Shown here one piece after another: positions 1-8,948 of a DNA stretch of 64,000 nt (its first letter is position 1; each line of letters opens with the position of its first letter). The notes under the pieces are model-generated. The model saw only the letters and a list, made by a program, of their open reading frames with translations. It had not been told where the DNA came from and searched no databases. The position numbers and the translations under genes were made by a program. The stretch comes from Bizionia saleffrena. Its GTDB lineage: Bacteria; Bacteroidota; Bacteroidia; Flavobacteriales; Flavobacteriaceae. The stretch covers positions 186,001 to 250,000 of the forward strand of contig NZ_VSKM01000004.1 of the NCBI RefSeq assembly GCF_008086175.1, in the 5' to 3' direction.

Positions 1-58
1 ATTTTTCGTCTTGTATATTTAAATAGCTCATAATTGAATAGTCTTTTTTGGTTTCCAT
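1..58 (-). CDS. 5' end of an unidentified gene (runs off window)
   Basis: An ATG at 58-56 on the minus strand opens a reading frame that continues through position 1 without a stop, giving METKKDYSIMSYLNIQDEK as its first 19 residues. It lies 128 bases downstream of the truA-like gene on the same strand, and the intervening bases are very AT-rich and promoter-like. Too little is present to recognise a family. It is called only because the frame is open to the window edge and starts where a gene following the truA-like gene would be expected. Confidence 0.45.
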   Translation of the reverse strand, partial: METKKDYSIMSYLNIQDEK

Positions 59-186
59 TCAATATAAACAGAGTATTAGGCGAAGTCAATTATTTTAACA
101 TATTTTAACCTTACTGTCAATCTCTTAACGTAAATTATGTTAAAATAAAATATAATTACAAATAATTTTAACAGTTTTAAATCATA

Positions 187-963
187 TTACTCAAAATCTA
201 TTTTGCTTAGAATTAATCCTGAAGCTGGTGCGATATACTCCATTTTGGCAGTATTTTCTACGGTTAGTGAGTTCTTAATATCGTCTAAACTCAATTTACC
301 TTTACCCAAATCGAATAAAGCCCCCATCATTAATCGTATTTGGTTTCTCATAAAACCTTTCCCCTTTACTCTTAACATATACGTGGTTTCTGGAAAGAAA
401 TTGGCAGTGTATTTTGTGTTTTCAACAAGTTCACACAACAAGAGGGTTCGGGTATAAATACCGTGATCGGTTGGCCGGTAACTATAGCTTTTAAAATAGT
501 GTTCTCCCTCAAAGAGTTTGGCGCCTTCTTTCATTATCTCGATATCTAAATCGTCTAAAATAGTTGTTAATATAGGCGCACAAAAGGGGTGAAACTTATC
601 TCCATAAGCGAAAACATAATTGTATTCTTTAAGTTTTGAATGCTGAATAATATTAAACTTAGCGTCGACTTCACGAATGCCCGTTGCGCGAATATCTTGT
701 GGTAAGTTATGATTAAATAACGTTAAAAACGTGGTTAAATCTTCTATGGGCTCGTATAGAAATAATTCGAATGCAGCATTTTCTGCCGAAACCATAGCAT
801 CCGTTCTGCCGGAGCTTAAACTTTTAAAACGTTTTCCTTCTAAAATAAAATTCAGTGTTCTGTCCACCATTAAATGAACCGTTTTCAGGTTAGGCTGCTT
901 TTGCCATCCGTGAAATCTATATCCTAAATATTGTAAAGTAATAACGTAGAAAAACTTCTTCAA
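187..963 (-). CDS. truA: TruA-family tRNA pseudouridine synthase (divergent)
   Basis: 258 residues, the usual length for TruA, which isomerises uridines 38-40 of the tRNA anticodon arm. The N-terminal strand (YLGYRFHGWQKQP, about residues 12-24), the catalytic motif GRTD with the nucleophile candidate D55, and the C-terminal KGFMRNQIRLMMGAL block all fit the family. The residues after the catalytic Asp are unusual: canonical TruA reads GRTDxGVHA, while this protein reads GRTDAMVSA, so the Gly and His of the loop are missing. It may be a lineage-specific paralogue rather than the housekeeping enzyme. Monocistronic on the minus strand. Confidence 0.75.
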   Translation of the reverse strand: MKKFFYVITLQYLGYRFHGWQKQPNLKTVHLMVDRTLNFILEGKRFKSLSSGRTDAMVSAENAAFELFLYEPIEDLTTFLTLFNHNLPQDIRATGIREVDAKFNIIQHSKLKEYNYVFAYGDKFHPFCAPILTTILDDLDIEIMKEGAKLFEGEHYFKSYSYRPTDHGIYTRTLLLCELVENTKYTANFFPETTYMLRVKGKGFMRNQIRLMMGALFDLGKGKLSLDDIKNSLTVENTAKMEYIAPASGLILSKIDFE

Positions 964-1056
964 AATTATATAATTTTGGCCGAAAGTAGTTTATAAAATT
1001 ACATTTCGCAAAATTTTAATACCTTGTATTTTATAAACTAAATAAAACATTAATAT

Positions 1057-1497
1057 ATGTCTAAAATCGTTAAACAAAAACTACCCATTTGGTATTGGAT
1101 TATTGCTGCCTTTGCCTTGCTTTGGAATGCTTTAGGCATTTACAAATATTTACAACACGCTTACCAAACCGAAGCTTTTAAAGCGCTGTACCCCGATCTA
1201 GAAACCCTAACAATGGTTATAAACACTCCAGATTGGGTAATGGCTGCATTTGCTACCGCTGTCTTTTTTGGTTTTTTAGGAAGTGTGGCGCTTTTATTAA
1301 GAACAAAATGGGCGAAACCCCTTTTACTAATATCTTTAATAGGGATTACTATCCAACTCACCTATAATTTGTTTATAAGTAACGCTTTAGAAGTTTACGG
1401 ACCAGGGGCGATTATTATGCCAATGATGGTTTTAGTTTTTGGTTTCGTGATTTTTTACTTGGCTAAAAAAGCGGAAAGTAAGGGTTGGATTTTATAG
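1057..1497 (+). CDS. small four-helix membrane protein, function unknown
   Basis: 146 residues with four hydrophobic segments at about 11-29, 58-80, 86-108 and 116-136, a Lys-rich N-terminus and short loops, so an inner-membrane protein. A conserved-looking WYWIIAAFALLWNALG motif opens the first helix. I do not recognise a function; similar proteins in Flavobacteriaceae are listed as hypothetical or loosely as sugar transporters, which the sequence does not support. It stands alone on the plus strand between the truA-like gene and the end of the histidine operon. Confidence 0.7.
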   Translation: MSKIVKQKLPIWYWIIAAFALLWNALGIYKYLQHAYQTEAFKALYPDLETLTMVINTPDWVMAAFATAVFFGFLGSVALLLRTKWAKPLLLISLIGITIQLTYNLFISNALEVYGPGAIIMPMMVLVFGFVIFYLAKKAESKGWIL

Positions 1498-1518
1498 CGG
1501 ATTTAAATTAAAAATATC

Positions 1519-1562
1519 AAGTCTTGATTTAACTTAAATATACTAAGGATAAACCAAGACTT
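1519..1562. terminator. possible bidirectional terminator between convergent genes
   Basis: AAGTCTTG (1519-1526) and CAAGACTT (1555-1562) form an 8-bp inverted repeat with a 28-base AT-rich loop, followed by a T-rich run on both strands. It lies between the convergent membrane-protein gene and hisIE. The long loop makes this weaker than the other terminators in the window. Confidence 0.35.
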
Positions 1563-1604
1563 TTAAAATAATAAGTCTCACTTCGCACGAAGTTATTTTG
1601 TTTC

Positions 1605-2204
1605 CTACTTCTCTCTCTCCTTTAAAACAGTTACCACATCGTCAATTTTAAAGCCTTTTGCTTGCAATAATAATAAGTAATGAAACAGTAGATCTGCACT
1701 TTCACTTAAAAATAGCACATCGTTATTATCTTTAGCTTCAATAACCACTTCAATGGCTTCCTCACCTACTTTTTGTGCCACTTTATTAATTCCTTTTTCA
1801 AAAAGTGATGCGACATACGATTTTTCAGTATTACCAACTTTAATTCGAGCTTCAATAGTTTTTTCTAAATTAGAAATAAACCCATAATGTACCTCGTTTT
1901 TGGTGTTCCAACACGTATCAGATCCTTTATGGCACGTCGGTCCTTCGGGTTTAACGAGAATTAATAAGGTATCGTTATCGCAATCTAGTTGTATGTCGAC
2001 TACGTGTAATACATTTCCACTTTCTTCACCTTTCATCCAAAGCCTCTGCTTTGTTCTACTATAAAATGTTACTTTTTTAGTTTTTTCAGTGGTGTTAAAA
2101 GCGTCTTCATTCATATACCCCAACATCAATACATTCTTGGTATTGCTATCTTGGATTATTGCAGGCACTAATCCATCATTATTTTTATTAAAATCTATAT
2201 TCAT
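1605..2204 (-). CDS. hisIE: HisIE: phosphoribosyl-AMP cyclohydrolase / phosphoribosyl-ATP pyrophosphatase
   Basis: 199 residues joining the second and third steps of histidine synthesis. The N-terminal HisI domain (about 1-105) has the metal-binding block with QLDCDNDTLL followed by GPTCHKGSDTCW. The C-terminal HisE domain (about 110-199) has the VGEEAIEVVIEA and ESADLLFHYLLLL helices of the MazG-like all-alpha pyrophosphatase fold. The fusion is common in Bacteroidetes and enterobacteria. It is the last gene of the eight-gene his operon, 45 bases after hisF. Confidence 0.97.
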   Translation of the reverse strand: MNIDFNKNNDGLVPAIIQDSNTKNVLMLGYMNEDAFNTTEKTKKVTFYSRTKQRLWMKGEESGNVLHVVDIQLDCDNDTLLILVKPEGPTCHKGSDTCWNTKNEVHYGFISNLEKTIEARIKVGNTEKSYVASLFEKGINKVAQKVGEEAIEVVIEAKDNNDVLFLSESADLLFHYLLLLQAKGFKIDDVVTVLKEREK

Positions 2205-2249
2205 TCTTTTATTTTTTTATGTTGTAGCCTTTTTTATATTATAATTTGC

Positions 2250-3005
2250 TTATAGACGCATAGGAATACCCTTATTTTGAAGTTCTCTTTTTAAATCTGG
2301 GATAGTGATTTCATTAAAATGAAAAACACTGGCAGCCAAAGCGGCATCTGCTTGTCCTAAAGTAAAAGCCGCTACAAAATGTTGTATAGTTCCTGCGCCG
2401 CCTGAAGCAATAATAGGAATATTCAGACTCTGAGATAATTTCGCTAACGCTGAATTTGCAAAACCAGATTTTGTACCGTCATTGTTCATAGAAGTAAACA
2501 AAATTTCTCCTGCCCCCCTACTTTCAACTTCTTTTGCCCAATCGAACATATTTAATTTTGTTGGTATGCTTCCGCCGGCTAAATGCACAATCCACTCCCC
2601 ATCGATCTCTTTCGCGTCGATAGCCACCGTAATACATTGTTTACCAAATTTATTAGATAACGCATTAATAAGCTCGGGATTTTTAATGGCTGAAGAATTT
2701 ACAGACACTTTATCTGCTCCCGATTTTAAAAGCCTATCAACATCCTCTATTGAAGAAATACCACCACCAACAGTAAACGGAATATTAATGTGCTCTGCGA
2801 CCTTTAAAACCATCTCTAAAGTGGTGTTTCGTTCTTCTAAAGTAGCAGAGATGTCTAAAAATACAAGTTCATCTGCCCCCATATCGGCATAGCGTTTTGC
2901 TAATTCTACAGGATCGCCGGCATCTCGTAATTGCTTAAAATTAATTCCTTTTACGGTGCGTCCGTTCTTTATATCGAGACACGGAATAATGCGTTTTGTT
3001 AACAT
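2250..3005 (-). CDS. hisF: HisF: imidazole glycerol phosphate synthase cyclase subunit
   Basis: 251 residues, a (beta/alpha)8 barrel of normal length. It uses ammonia supplied by HisH to convert PRFAR into imidazole glycerol phosphate and AICAR. The catalytic acids are visible: D11 in [11 protein letters not shown] and the Asp of [11 protein letters not shown] near residue 130. Phosphate-binding Gly motifs ([13 protein letters not shown]) are present. It lies between hisA and hisIE, in the same orientation; HisH is encoded one gene upstream. Confidence 0.98.
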   Translation of the reverse strand: MLTKRIIPCLDIKNGRTVKGINFKQLRDAGDPVELAKRYADMGADELVFLDISATLEERNTTLEMVLKVAEHINIPFTVGGGISSIEDVDRLLKSGADKVSVNSSAIKNPELINALSNKFGKQCITVAIDAKEIDGEWIVHLAGGSIPTKLNMFDWAKEVESRGAGEILFTSMNNDGTKSGFANSALAKLSQSLNIPIIASGGAGTIQHFVAAFTLGQADAALAASVFHFNEITIPDLKRELQNKGIPMRL

Positions 3006-3043
3006 AATATGTGATTTGGATTCTATAATATTCTTTAAATTAG

Positions 3044-3781
3044 TTAAACAAAACGTTCTAATTCTTTTAAACTGATTCGGTTTTCGTAAATGGCTTTTCC
3101 TATAATTACAGCTTCACAGCCTAGCGCTTTTAGTTTTGGCAACTCATCGATACTTGAAATACCACCAGAAGCTATTAATTTTATAGATTGATCTGTACTG
3201 TTACCGTTAGAACATTCTGAAATAATTTTTTTATATAAATCGAACGACGGCCCTTCTAGCATTCCATCTTTCGCGATATCGGTACAAATAACGTATTGAA
3301 TTCCTTTTTTCTGGTATTCTTTTATAAAAGGTACCACTTTTAAACTGCTTTCTTCTAACCAACCACTAATGGCAATATTTTCGTTTTTACAATCGGCTCC
3401 CAAAATAATTTTCTGAGAACCGTACTTAGCCACCCAACTTTCGAAAATTTCGGTATCATGCACCGCAATACTTCCTCCCGTTATTTGCTTTGCTCCAGAA
3501 TTAAAAGCCGTTATTAAATCGTCACTAGATTTTAATCCGCCGCCAAAATCTATTTTCAAATTTGTTTTTGTGGCAATATTTTCTAACACTTTGTAATTCA
3601 CAATATGCTTTGCTTTAGCCCCATCTAAATCCACTAAATGTAGGTAAGTAATCCCTGAATCTTCAAACTGTTTGGCAACCTCCAAAGGGTTTTCGTTATA
3701 TATTTTTTTTGTGCTGTAATCGCCTTTCGTTAAGCGTACACATTTACCGTCTATTATATCTATTGCTGGTAGTATTCTCAT
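3044..3781 (-). CDS. hisA: HisA: ProFAR isomerase
   Basis: 245 residues, (beta/alpha)8 barrel that isomerises the aminoaldose ProFAR to the aminoketose PRFAR. The first catalytic Asp is D8 in [16 protein letters not shown], and the second is expected in [12 protein letters not shown]. Phosphate-binding blocks DFGGGLKS and IASGGISS are clear. It sits between hisH and hisF. The 75-base gap from hisH contains a small GTCATT/AATGAC dyad (3799-3815) that I cannot assign. Confidence 0.98.
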   Translation of the reverse strand: MRILPAIDIIDGKCVRLTKGDYSTKKIYNENPLEVAKQFEDSGITYLHLVDLDGAKAKHIVNYKVLENIATKTNLKIDFGGGLKSSDDLITAFNSGAKQITGGSIAVHDTEIFESWVAKYGSQKIILGADCKNENIAISGWLEESSLKVVPFIKEYQKKGIQYVICTDIAKDGMLEGPSFDLYKKIISECSNGNSTDQSIKLIASGGISSIDELPKLKALGCEAVIIGKAIYENRISLKELERFV

Positions 3782-3856
3782 AAGTTTCTTTGCTGCTAGT
3801 CATTATTAAAATGACGATCTCTTTCTTTATTTTTTATTGAATGTTTTTAAAATAGC

Positions 3857-4441
3857 TTACTCTAAGGTCAAAAAGTTCCTTAAAAGTTGCGCGCCAATTT
3901 CACCGCTTTTCTCAGGATGAAATTGTACACCATAAAAATTATTATGTTGTAAGGCTGAAGCGTAATCCAAATCGTAATGGGTTGTTGCAATGGTTTGCGC
4001 GTTTGTTACCGCATAAAAACTATGCACCAAATACATGAACGCGTCTTCCTTAATGTTTTTAAACAACCCCGATTTTAAATTGGTAATAGTATTCCATCCC
4101 ATTTGAGGCACTTTAACAACCGTAGAAAATTGTTTTACTTCGGTGTTAAAGATTCCTAAACCATTAGTACTCCCTTCTTCTGAGCTGTTACATAATAATT
4201 GCATACCTAAGCAAATGCCTAAGACGGGTTGTTTTAAAGTAGGGATAAGAAGGTCTAATTTACTCTTTTTTAACATTTCCATAGCGCTACTCGCTTCTCC
4301 GACACCAGGAAAGATAACTTTATCTGCCACACTAATCTCCTCTGGAATACTAGTTAGTTTTGCCGCTACGCCTAAGCGCTTAAAAGCAAATTGCAAGCTT
4401 TTAATATTTCCAGCGCCGTAATCTATAATAACTACATTCAT
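3857..4441 (-). CDS. hisH: HisH: imidazole glycerol phosphate synthase glutaminase subunit
   Basis: 194 residues from the ATG at 4441. The frame is open upstream to 4483, but family members start at MNVVIIDYGAGN, so the longer start, which would also overlap hisB, is rejected. Class I glutamine amidotransferase: nucleophile C77 in LGICLGMQLLC, and the His-Glu pair in VQFHPEKSGE near residues 176-184. It supplies ammonia to HisF. Located between hisB and hisA. Confidence 0.97.
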   Translation of the reverse strand: MNVVIIDYGAGNIKSLQFAFKRLGVAAKLTSIPEEISVADKVIFPGVGEASSAMEMLKKSKLDLLIPTLKQPVLGICLGMQLLCNSSEEGSTNGLGIFNTEVKQFSTVVKVPQMGWNTITNLKSGLFKNIKEDAFMYLVHSFYAVTNAQTIATTHYDLDYASALQHNNFYGVQFHPEKSGEIGAQLLRNFLTLE

Positions 4442-4472
4442 TATCTGTTCTTTAATATTCATTAATAAATAC

Positions 4473-5606
4473 CTATAGCACACCTTTTGTGCTGGGTAAC
4501 ACCATTTTCTCTGTATCGCGTTTTACAGCCATTTTTATGGCTTTAGCAAAGGCTTTAAAAATAGCTTCAATTTTGTGGTGTTCGTTTGCACCTTCAGCTT
4601 TTATATTTAAGTTACACTTTGCCCCATCGGTAAAGGATTTAAAAAAGTGAACAAACATTTCTGTGGGCATTTTACCAATCATCTCGCGTTTAAAATCGGC
4701 TTCCCAAACTAACCAATTTCTACCGCCAAAGTCGATCGCTACTTGTGCTAAACAATCGTCCATTGGTAAACAAAATCCGTACCGTTCCACTCCTAATTTG
4801 TTACCTAATGCTTCTGCAAAAACGTCACCTAAAGCGATTGCCGTATCTTCAATGGTGTGATGTTCATCGACATCTAAATCCCCAACAACTTTAATGTTTA
4901 AATCTAATTGACCGTGTCGTGCAATTTGATCTAACATATGGTCGAAAAAAGCAATCCCCGTGTCTATTTCACTATTGCCTGTTCCGTCTAAATTTAATTC
5001 AATAGCTATTTTAGTTTCATTAGTATTTCTAATACTACGCGCAGAGCGTTCTTTAAGCTTTAAAAACTCGTAAATCACCTTCCAATCGTTTGTTTCTAGA
5101 GCTATAAAAGATTGTAAATCGGTTTGTTTTACTGTAATTTCACTTGTTCCTAAATTAGTATTATCATTTATAAAAATAGCCCGAGCATTTAAATTTTTTG
5201 CCAATTCTACATCGGTTAAGCGATCTCCAATAACAAAGGAATTTGCTAAATCGTAATCTTTAGAGAAATACTGGGTTAATAACCCTGTACTTGGTTTGCG
5301 TGTGGGCGCATTATCTTTAGCAAAAGTTTTATCTATAAATTGTTCTTTAAAGAGAACACCTTCTGCTTCAAAAGTTTTTAAAATAAAATTCTGAACGGGC
5401 CAAAACGTGTTTTCGGGATACCCTTTAGTGCCTAAACCATCTTGGTTGGTAACCATTACAATTTCAAAATCTAATTCAGTCGCTATTTTACTTAGATATT
5501 GAAACACTTTGGGATAGAATTCTAGTTTATCGAATGCATCAATTTGTTCATCGGCCGGTTCCTTAATTAGTGTACCGTCTCGGTCTATAAATAATACTTT
5601 TTTCAT
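4473..5606 (-). CDS. hisB: HisB: histidinol-phosphatase / imidazoleglycerol-phosphate dehydratase
   Basis: 377-residue bifunctional enzyme. The N-terminal HAD phosphatase (about 1-165) shows the D8-x-D10 nucleophile pair in [10 protein letters not shown] and a [10 protein letters not shown] acidic motif. The C-terminal dehydratase (about 185-377) shows both metal-binding His blocks, [12 protein letters not shown] and ANEHHKIEA, and the [12 protein letters not shown] motif. It catalyses the sixth and eighth pathway steps. The fusion has the same order as in E. coli. It follows hisC by nine bases. Confidence 0.98.
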   Translation of the reverse strand: MKKVLFIDRDGTLIKEPADEQIDAFDKLEFYPKVFQYLSKIATELDFEIVMVTNQDGLGTKGYPENTFWPVQNFILKTFEAEGVLFKEQFIDKTFAKDNAPTRKPSTGLLTQYFSKDYDLANSFVIGDRLTDVELAKNLNARAIFINDNTNLGTSEITVKQTDLQSFIALETNDWKVIYEFLKLKERSARSIRNTNETKIAIELNLDGTGNSEIDTGIAFFDHMLDQIARHGQLDLNIKVVGDLDVDEHHTIEDTAIALGDVFAEALGNKLGVERYGFCLPMDDCLAQVAIDFGGRNWLVWEADFKREMIGKMPTEMFVHFFKSFTDGAKCNLNIKAEGANEHHKIEAIFKAFAKAIKMAVKRDTEKMVLPSTKGVL

Positions 5607-5615
5607 TTTTAAATT

Positions 5616-6653
5616 CTATTTTAAAGCTTCTAAGCTTTGTATTAATAACGCATTTTCCTTAGTTGTCCCAACGGTTAAACGTAAACAATTATGGCATAAC
5701 GACTCGTTTGTTCTGTTTCTAATCACAATGCCCTTATTAATTAATTCACTATACCGTTTTGTAGCATTATCAACTTTTATAAGCACGAAATTACAGTCTG
5801 ACGGATAAATTTTCTCAACGCAATAAATGGACTTTAAAGCTGAAATTAGAGTGGATCTATTGTTTTTAATCCGTTCAATTTCTTCGGAAACAATATCGAT
5901 ATTTAACAGTCTCTCTTTTGCTTTTTCTTGAGTTAATGCGTTTACATTATACGGCGGTTTTATACTGTTAAGCACGCGCGTTATTTCTGCGGAAGCGTAA
6001 CACACACCAAGTCTAATCGCCGCTAAACCATAGGCTTTAGATAAGGTTTGTGTAATAATAAGATTAGGGAATTGCTCTAATTTATTTAACCAACTTTGTT
6101 GCTCTGAAAAATCGATGTATGCTTCATCTATCACTACAACACCCTTAAATTTACGCAATAATTCGTCAACACTATCTCCCGAGAAACTATTTCCAGAAGG
6201 ATTATTAGGTGAACATAAAAACAAAATTTTACTATGTGCTGTGGCCGCCTCTAAAATAGCGTCGACTCGTGGTTGAAAGTCTTCGGTTAACACTACTTTT
6301 TTAACCGCTACAGCATTTATATTAGCCAAAACCTCATACATACCATAGGTTGGCGGCAGGGTGATTATATTGTCTTGATTGGGCTCACAAAACGCTCTAA
6401 TGATTAGGTCTAAGATTTCATCGCTTCCATTACCTAAAACTATATTTTCTATCGGACACTCCTTTATTTGTGACAATAGATTTTTTACTTCTAATTGTTG
6501 CGGATCGGGATACCGATTAACGCCATTTTCGAACGGATTTTCGTTAGCATCTAAAAACACCATCGCATTGCTTTTTTCCTGAAACTCGTCGCGTGCTGAA
6601 GAGTACGGTTTTAAGGCCTTTATGTTTGCTCTTATTAAATGTTGTATACTCAT
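5616..6653 (-). CDS. hisC: HisC: histidinol-phosphate aminotransferase
   Basis: 345 residues, fold type I PLP aminotransferase. The Schiff-base lysine is K206 in QTLSKAYGLAAIRLG; the cofactor-contacting VVIDEAYIDF and SPNNPSGN motifs are also visible. It converts imidazole acetol phosphate to histidinol phosphate using glutamate. Its ATG overlaps the hisD stop in a TAATG junction, indicating translational coupling. Confidence 0.98.
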   Translation of the reverse strand: MSIQHLIRANIKALKPYSSARDEFQEKSNAMVFLDANENPFENGVNRYPDPQQLEVKNLLSQIKECPIENIVLGNGSDEILDLIIRAFCEPNQDNIITLPPTYGMYEVLANINAVAVKKVVLTEDFQPRVDAILEAATAHSKILFLCSPNNPSGNSFSGDSVDELLRKFKGVVVIDEAYIDFSEQQSWLNKLEQFPNLIITQTLSKAYGLAAIRLGVCYASAEITRVLNSIKPPYNVNALTQEKAKERLLNIDIVSEEIERIKNNRSTLISALKSIYCVEKIYPSDCNFVLIKVDNATKRYSELINKGIVIRNRTNESLCHNCLRLTVGTTKENALLIQSLEALK

Positions 6654-7933
6654 TATAAATCTTTTAATCGGATGGAAACGGCATTTTTGTGAGCGTGTAG
6701 GCCTTCAGCTTCTGCCATTATTTCAATTGTTTTACCAATATTTAACAACCCTTTTTTAGTGATTTTTTGAAACGTCATACTCTTCATAAAACTATCTAAA
6801 TTTACTCCCGAATAGGCTTTACTAAATCCATTAGTAGGTAAAGTGTGGTTGGTTCCCGACGCATAATCGCCAGCACTTTCAGGTGTAAAATTACCAACAA
6901 AAACGGAGCCTGCATTGACGATACCGTTACAATAGAACGCTTCGTTTTCTGTACAAATTATAAAATGCTCGGGGGCGTATTCATTTATTAAATCTAAAGC
7001 TTCTGCATCATTCTTCACCAAAATTAACTTAGAGTTTTCTATTGCTTTTTTTGCCATTGCCTGCCTTGGCAAAACCTTTAACTGTTTTTCAACCTCCTTT
7101 TCGACAGCAGTAATTAAAGGTTTTGAAGTTGACACTAATAGCACTTGACTATCGGCCCCGTGCTCTGCTTGACTTAACAAATCAGAGGCCACGTATTCCG
7201 CATTAGCGGTAACATCGGCCATTACCAATAGCTCACTGGGACCAGCAGGCATATCGATTGCAACACCGTATTTTGTAGCCATTTGTTTCGCAACGGTTAC
7301 GAATTGGTTTCCGGGACCATAGATTTTGTAGACTTTAGGAATGGTTTCTGTACCAAAAGTTAGTCCGGCAATAGCCTGAATTCCACCAATTTTAATCACT
7401 TTTGAAACGCCACATACCTGCGCCGCATACAAAATTTCGTTAGCTATTTTACCCTCTTTATTTGGTGGCGTACATAAAACAATATCTTTACAACCCGCAA
7501 TTTGGGCAGGAATGGCCAACATTAAAACCGTTGAAAATAAAGGAGCCGTCCCACCAGGGATGTACAATCCTATTTTTTGAATCGCTCTTTTTTCTTGCCA
7601 ACACGTAACACCTTCTTGGGTTTCAATTTCTATTTTTGTGGTCTTTTGAGCTGTGTGGAATTTTTCAATATTAGATTTAGCTTGCTGTATGGCCTTCTTT
7701 AATTCTGGCGAAACCGCTTGAGTTGCTTGATTTATCTCTTCTTCTGATGCAGTAAAGCGCGTTAATTGCACACCATCAAATATATGTGTGTATTTTGAAA
7801 CAGCTACATCGCCATTTCTATTAATATCATCGAATATTTCATTGACAGTTTTTTCAATGTCATTTACTGTTTGAGTTGGACGCTTTAAAAGCTCAGCCCA
7901 ACAGTCTCTTTTAGGGTTTTCAATTATATTCAT
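6653..7933 (-). CDS. hisD: HisD: histidinol dehydrogenase
   Basis: 426 residues from the ATG at 7933. The frame is open to 8011 but that extension overlaps hisG and encodes an unrelated Arg/Cys-rich stretch, so the internal start is chosen. It oxidises histidinol to histidine in two NAD-dependent steps with zinc. Motifs IDMPAGPSELLV, LLSQAEHGADSQ and NYAPEH-type (INEYAPEHFII) are present. Start and stop overlap with both neighbours as TAATG, so hisG, hisD and hisC are likely translationally coupled. Confidence 0.98.
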   Translation of the reverse strand: MNIIENPKRDCWAELLKRPTQTVNDIEKTVNEIFDDINRNGDVAVSKYTHIFDGVQLTRFTASEEEINQATQAVSPELKKAIQQAKSNIEKFHTAQKTTKIEIETQEGVTCWQEKRAIQKIGLYIPGGTAPLFSTVLMLAIPAQIAGCKDIVLCTPPNKEGKIANEILYAAQVCGVSKVIKIGGIQAIAGLTFGTETIPKVYKIYGPGNQFVTVAKQMATKYGVAIDMPAGPSELLVMADVTANAEYVASDLLSQAEHGADSQVLLVSTSKPLITAVEKEVEKQLKVLPRQAMAKKAIENSKLILVKNDAEALDLINEYAPEHFIICTENEAFYCNGIVNAGSVFVGNFTPESAGDYASGTNHTLPTNGFSKAYSGVNLDSFMKSMTFQKITKKGLLNIGKTIEIMAEAEGLHAHKNAVSIRLKDL

Positions 7934-8790
7934 TACACTACCATTTTTTCGATTGGACATACTAAAATTCCTTGGGCACCTGAGTCTTTTAACGCATCTA
8001 TTACCGCCCATAATTCATTCTCATTAATTACTGAATGTACAGAACTCCAACCTTTATCATCCAAAGGCAATACGGTTGGACTTTTCATTCCAGGTAGTAA
8101 TTTTATAATTTGCGCTAGTTTTTCGTTTGGTGCGTTTAAGAGTACATATTTCGAGTTTTGACCTTTTAAAACCGCACGCATTCTAAATTGGATGGTATCT
8201 AATAAGACTCTATTTTCTTCTGAAATTTTAGGAGATACAGCTAGCACAGCTTCAGATTTTAATAAGACTTCAATCTCCTTTAATCCGTTTTTAAATAAAG
8301 TACTACCGCTAGAAACGATATCGCAGATAGCATCTGCCAACCCAATATTTGGGGCAATTTCTACCGATCCACTAATAACGTGCAAGTCGGCCGTTAACTT
8401 ATTTTTCTCTAAAAACTGATTGACCGTGTTGGGGTAAGAGGTGGCTATGCGTTTACCTTCTAAATCTCTTAAACATTTTGCTTTAGAAGACTTTGGCACA
8501 GCAATAGAGACCTTACATTTAGAAAAGCCTAGACGTTCTACAATAGGTAAATCTTCCCCTTTTTCGATTAAAACATTCTCCCCGATAATAGCGATATCTA
8601 CAACGCCATCTCTTAAATACTGTGGAATGTCGCCATTTCTAAGATAAAACACTTCTAACGGAAAATTTCGTGCCGATGCTTTAAGTTGTTCTTTACCGTT
8701 ATCGATTGATATTCCAATGTTTTTTAGAATTTGCATTGACTCTTCGTTGAGTCGTCCAGATTTTTGAACTGCAATTTTTAATTTACTCAT
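7933..8790 (-). CDS. hisG: HisG: ATP phosphoribosyltransferase, long form
   Basis: 285 residues, the long form with a C-terminal ACT-like regulatory domain (about 210-285) for histidine feedback inhibition, so no HisZ partner is needed. N-terminal block LKIAVQKSGRLNEES and the PRPP-binding segment DAICDIVSSGSTL are typical. It catalyses the committed step of histidine synthesis. First structural gene of the operon, 110 bases after the leader peptide; the attenuator terminator lies in between. The initiating ATG is preceded by an AT-rich segment that is part of a 12-bp inverted repeat. Confidence 0.98.
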   Translation of the reverse strand: MSKLKIAVQKSGRLNEESMQILKNIGISIDNGKEQLKASARNFPLEVFYLRNGDIPQYLRDGVVDIAIIGENVLIEKGEDLPIVERLGFSKCKVSIAVPKSSKAKCLRDLEGKRIATSYPNTVNQFLEKNKLTADLHVISGSVEIAPNIGLADAICDIVSSGSTLFKNGLKEIEVLLKSEAVLAVSPKISEENRVLLDTIQFRMRAVLKGQNSKYVLLNAPNEKLAQIIKLLPGMKSPTVLPLDDKGWSSVHSVINENELWAVIDALKDSGAQGILVCPIEKMVV

Positions 8791-8809
8791 TTTAATTAGA
8801 TTTATTAAA

Positions 8810-8862
8810 TTTGAGTAAATCGATAGTGAGTAGAAACAAAAAACCCGTTTGATTTACTCAAA
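8810..8862 (-). promoter_or_regulatory. long-range helix overlapping the his terminator
   Basis: On the transcript, TTTGAGTAAATC (from plus positions 8862-8851) is perfectly complementary to GATTTACTCAAA (8821-8810), a 12-bp repeat with a 29-base spacer. The upstream half covers the end of the terminator 5' arm, its loop and the start of the 3' arm. The downstream half ends 19 bases before the hisG ATG. Pairing would exclude the terminator and could stabilise read-through RNA or influence hisG initiation. That role is inference; the repeat itself is directly visible. Confidence 0.55.
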
Positions 8863-8870
8863 CGGGTTTT
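8837..8870 (-). terminator. his operon attenuator terminator
   Basis: On the minus strand AAACCCGTTTGA (8869-8858), a 5-base loop GTAAA and TCAAACGGGTTT (8852-8841) form a 12-bp stem followed by a run of Ts. It lies between the His leader peptide and hisG, inside the transcribed leader, so it is an attenuator rather than an end-of-operon terminator. Confidence 0.9.
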
Positions 8871-8914
8871 AAAAATATCTTGGTTTTATTCAATACACTT
8901 TCACTTCGCTTGAG
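8857..8914 (-). promoter_or_regulatory. his antiterminator pairing
   Basis: CTCAAGCG, within leader codons 14-16 (8914-8907), is complementary to CGTTTGAG (8864-8857) in the 5' arm and loop of the terminator, eight pairs including one G-U. The two structures cannot coexist. A ribosome stalled at the His codons would leave CTCAAGCG free to form the antiterminator; a ribosome reaching the stop codon would cover it and let the terminator fold. Confidence 0.7.
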
Positions 8915-8948
8915 AGCAACTATGAAAATGATGATGGAATTGAATAAA
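8885..8948 (-). promoter_or_regulatory. his leader pause stem enclosing the His codons
   Basis: TTTATTCAAT (8948-8939) pairs perfectly over 10 bp with ATTGAATAAA (8894-8885), and inside it CATTTTC (8930-8924, carrying His codons) pairs with GAAAGTG (8903-8897) with one wobble. This resembles the 1:2 pause hairpin of classical amino-acid attenuators and would be opened by a translating ribosome. Confidence 0.6.

Noticed and set aside
1580-1593. ACTTCG/CGAAGT mini-hairpin after hisIE
   Set aside because: Short stem with a 2-base loop that cannot close properly and no T run on the correct side.
3799-3815. GTCATT/AATGAC dyad between hisH and hisA
   Set aside because: Only six pairs with no T run; too weak to be called a terminator or operator.
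4442-4483. Longer hisH start overlapping hisB
   Set aside because: HisH proteins start at the MNVVIIDYGAGN block, which begins at 4441.
7934-8011. Upstream extension of hisD
   Set aside because: It overlaps hisG, encodes an Arg/Cys-rich stretch unlike HisD, and a TAATG coupled start exists at 7933.
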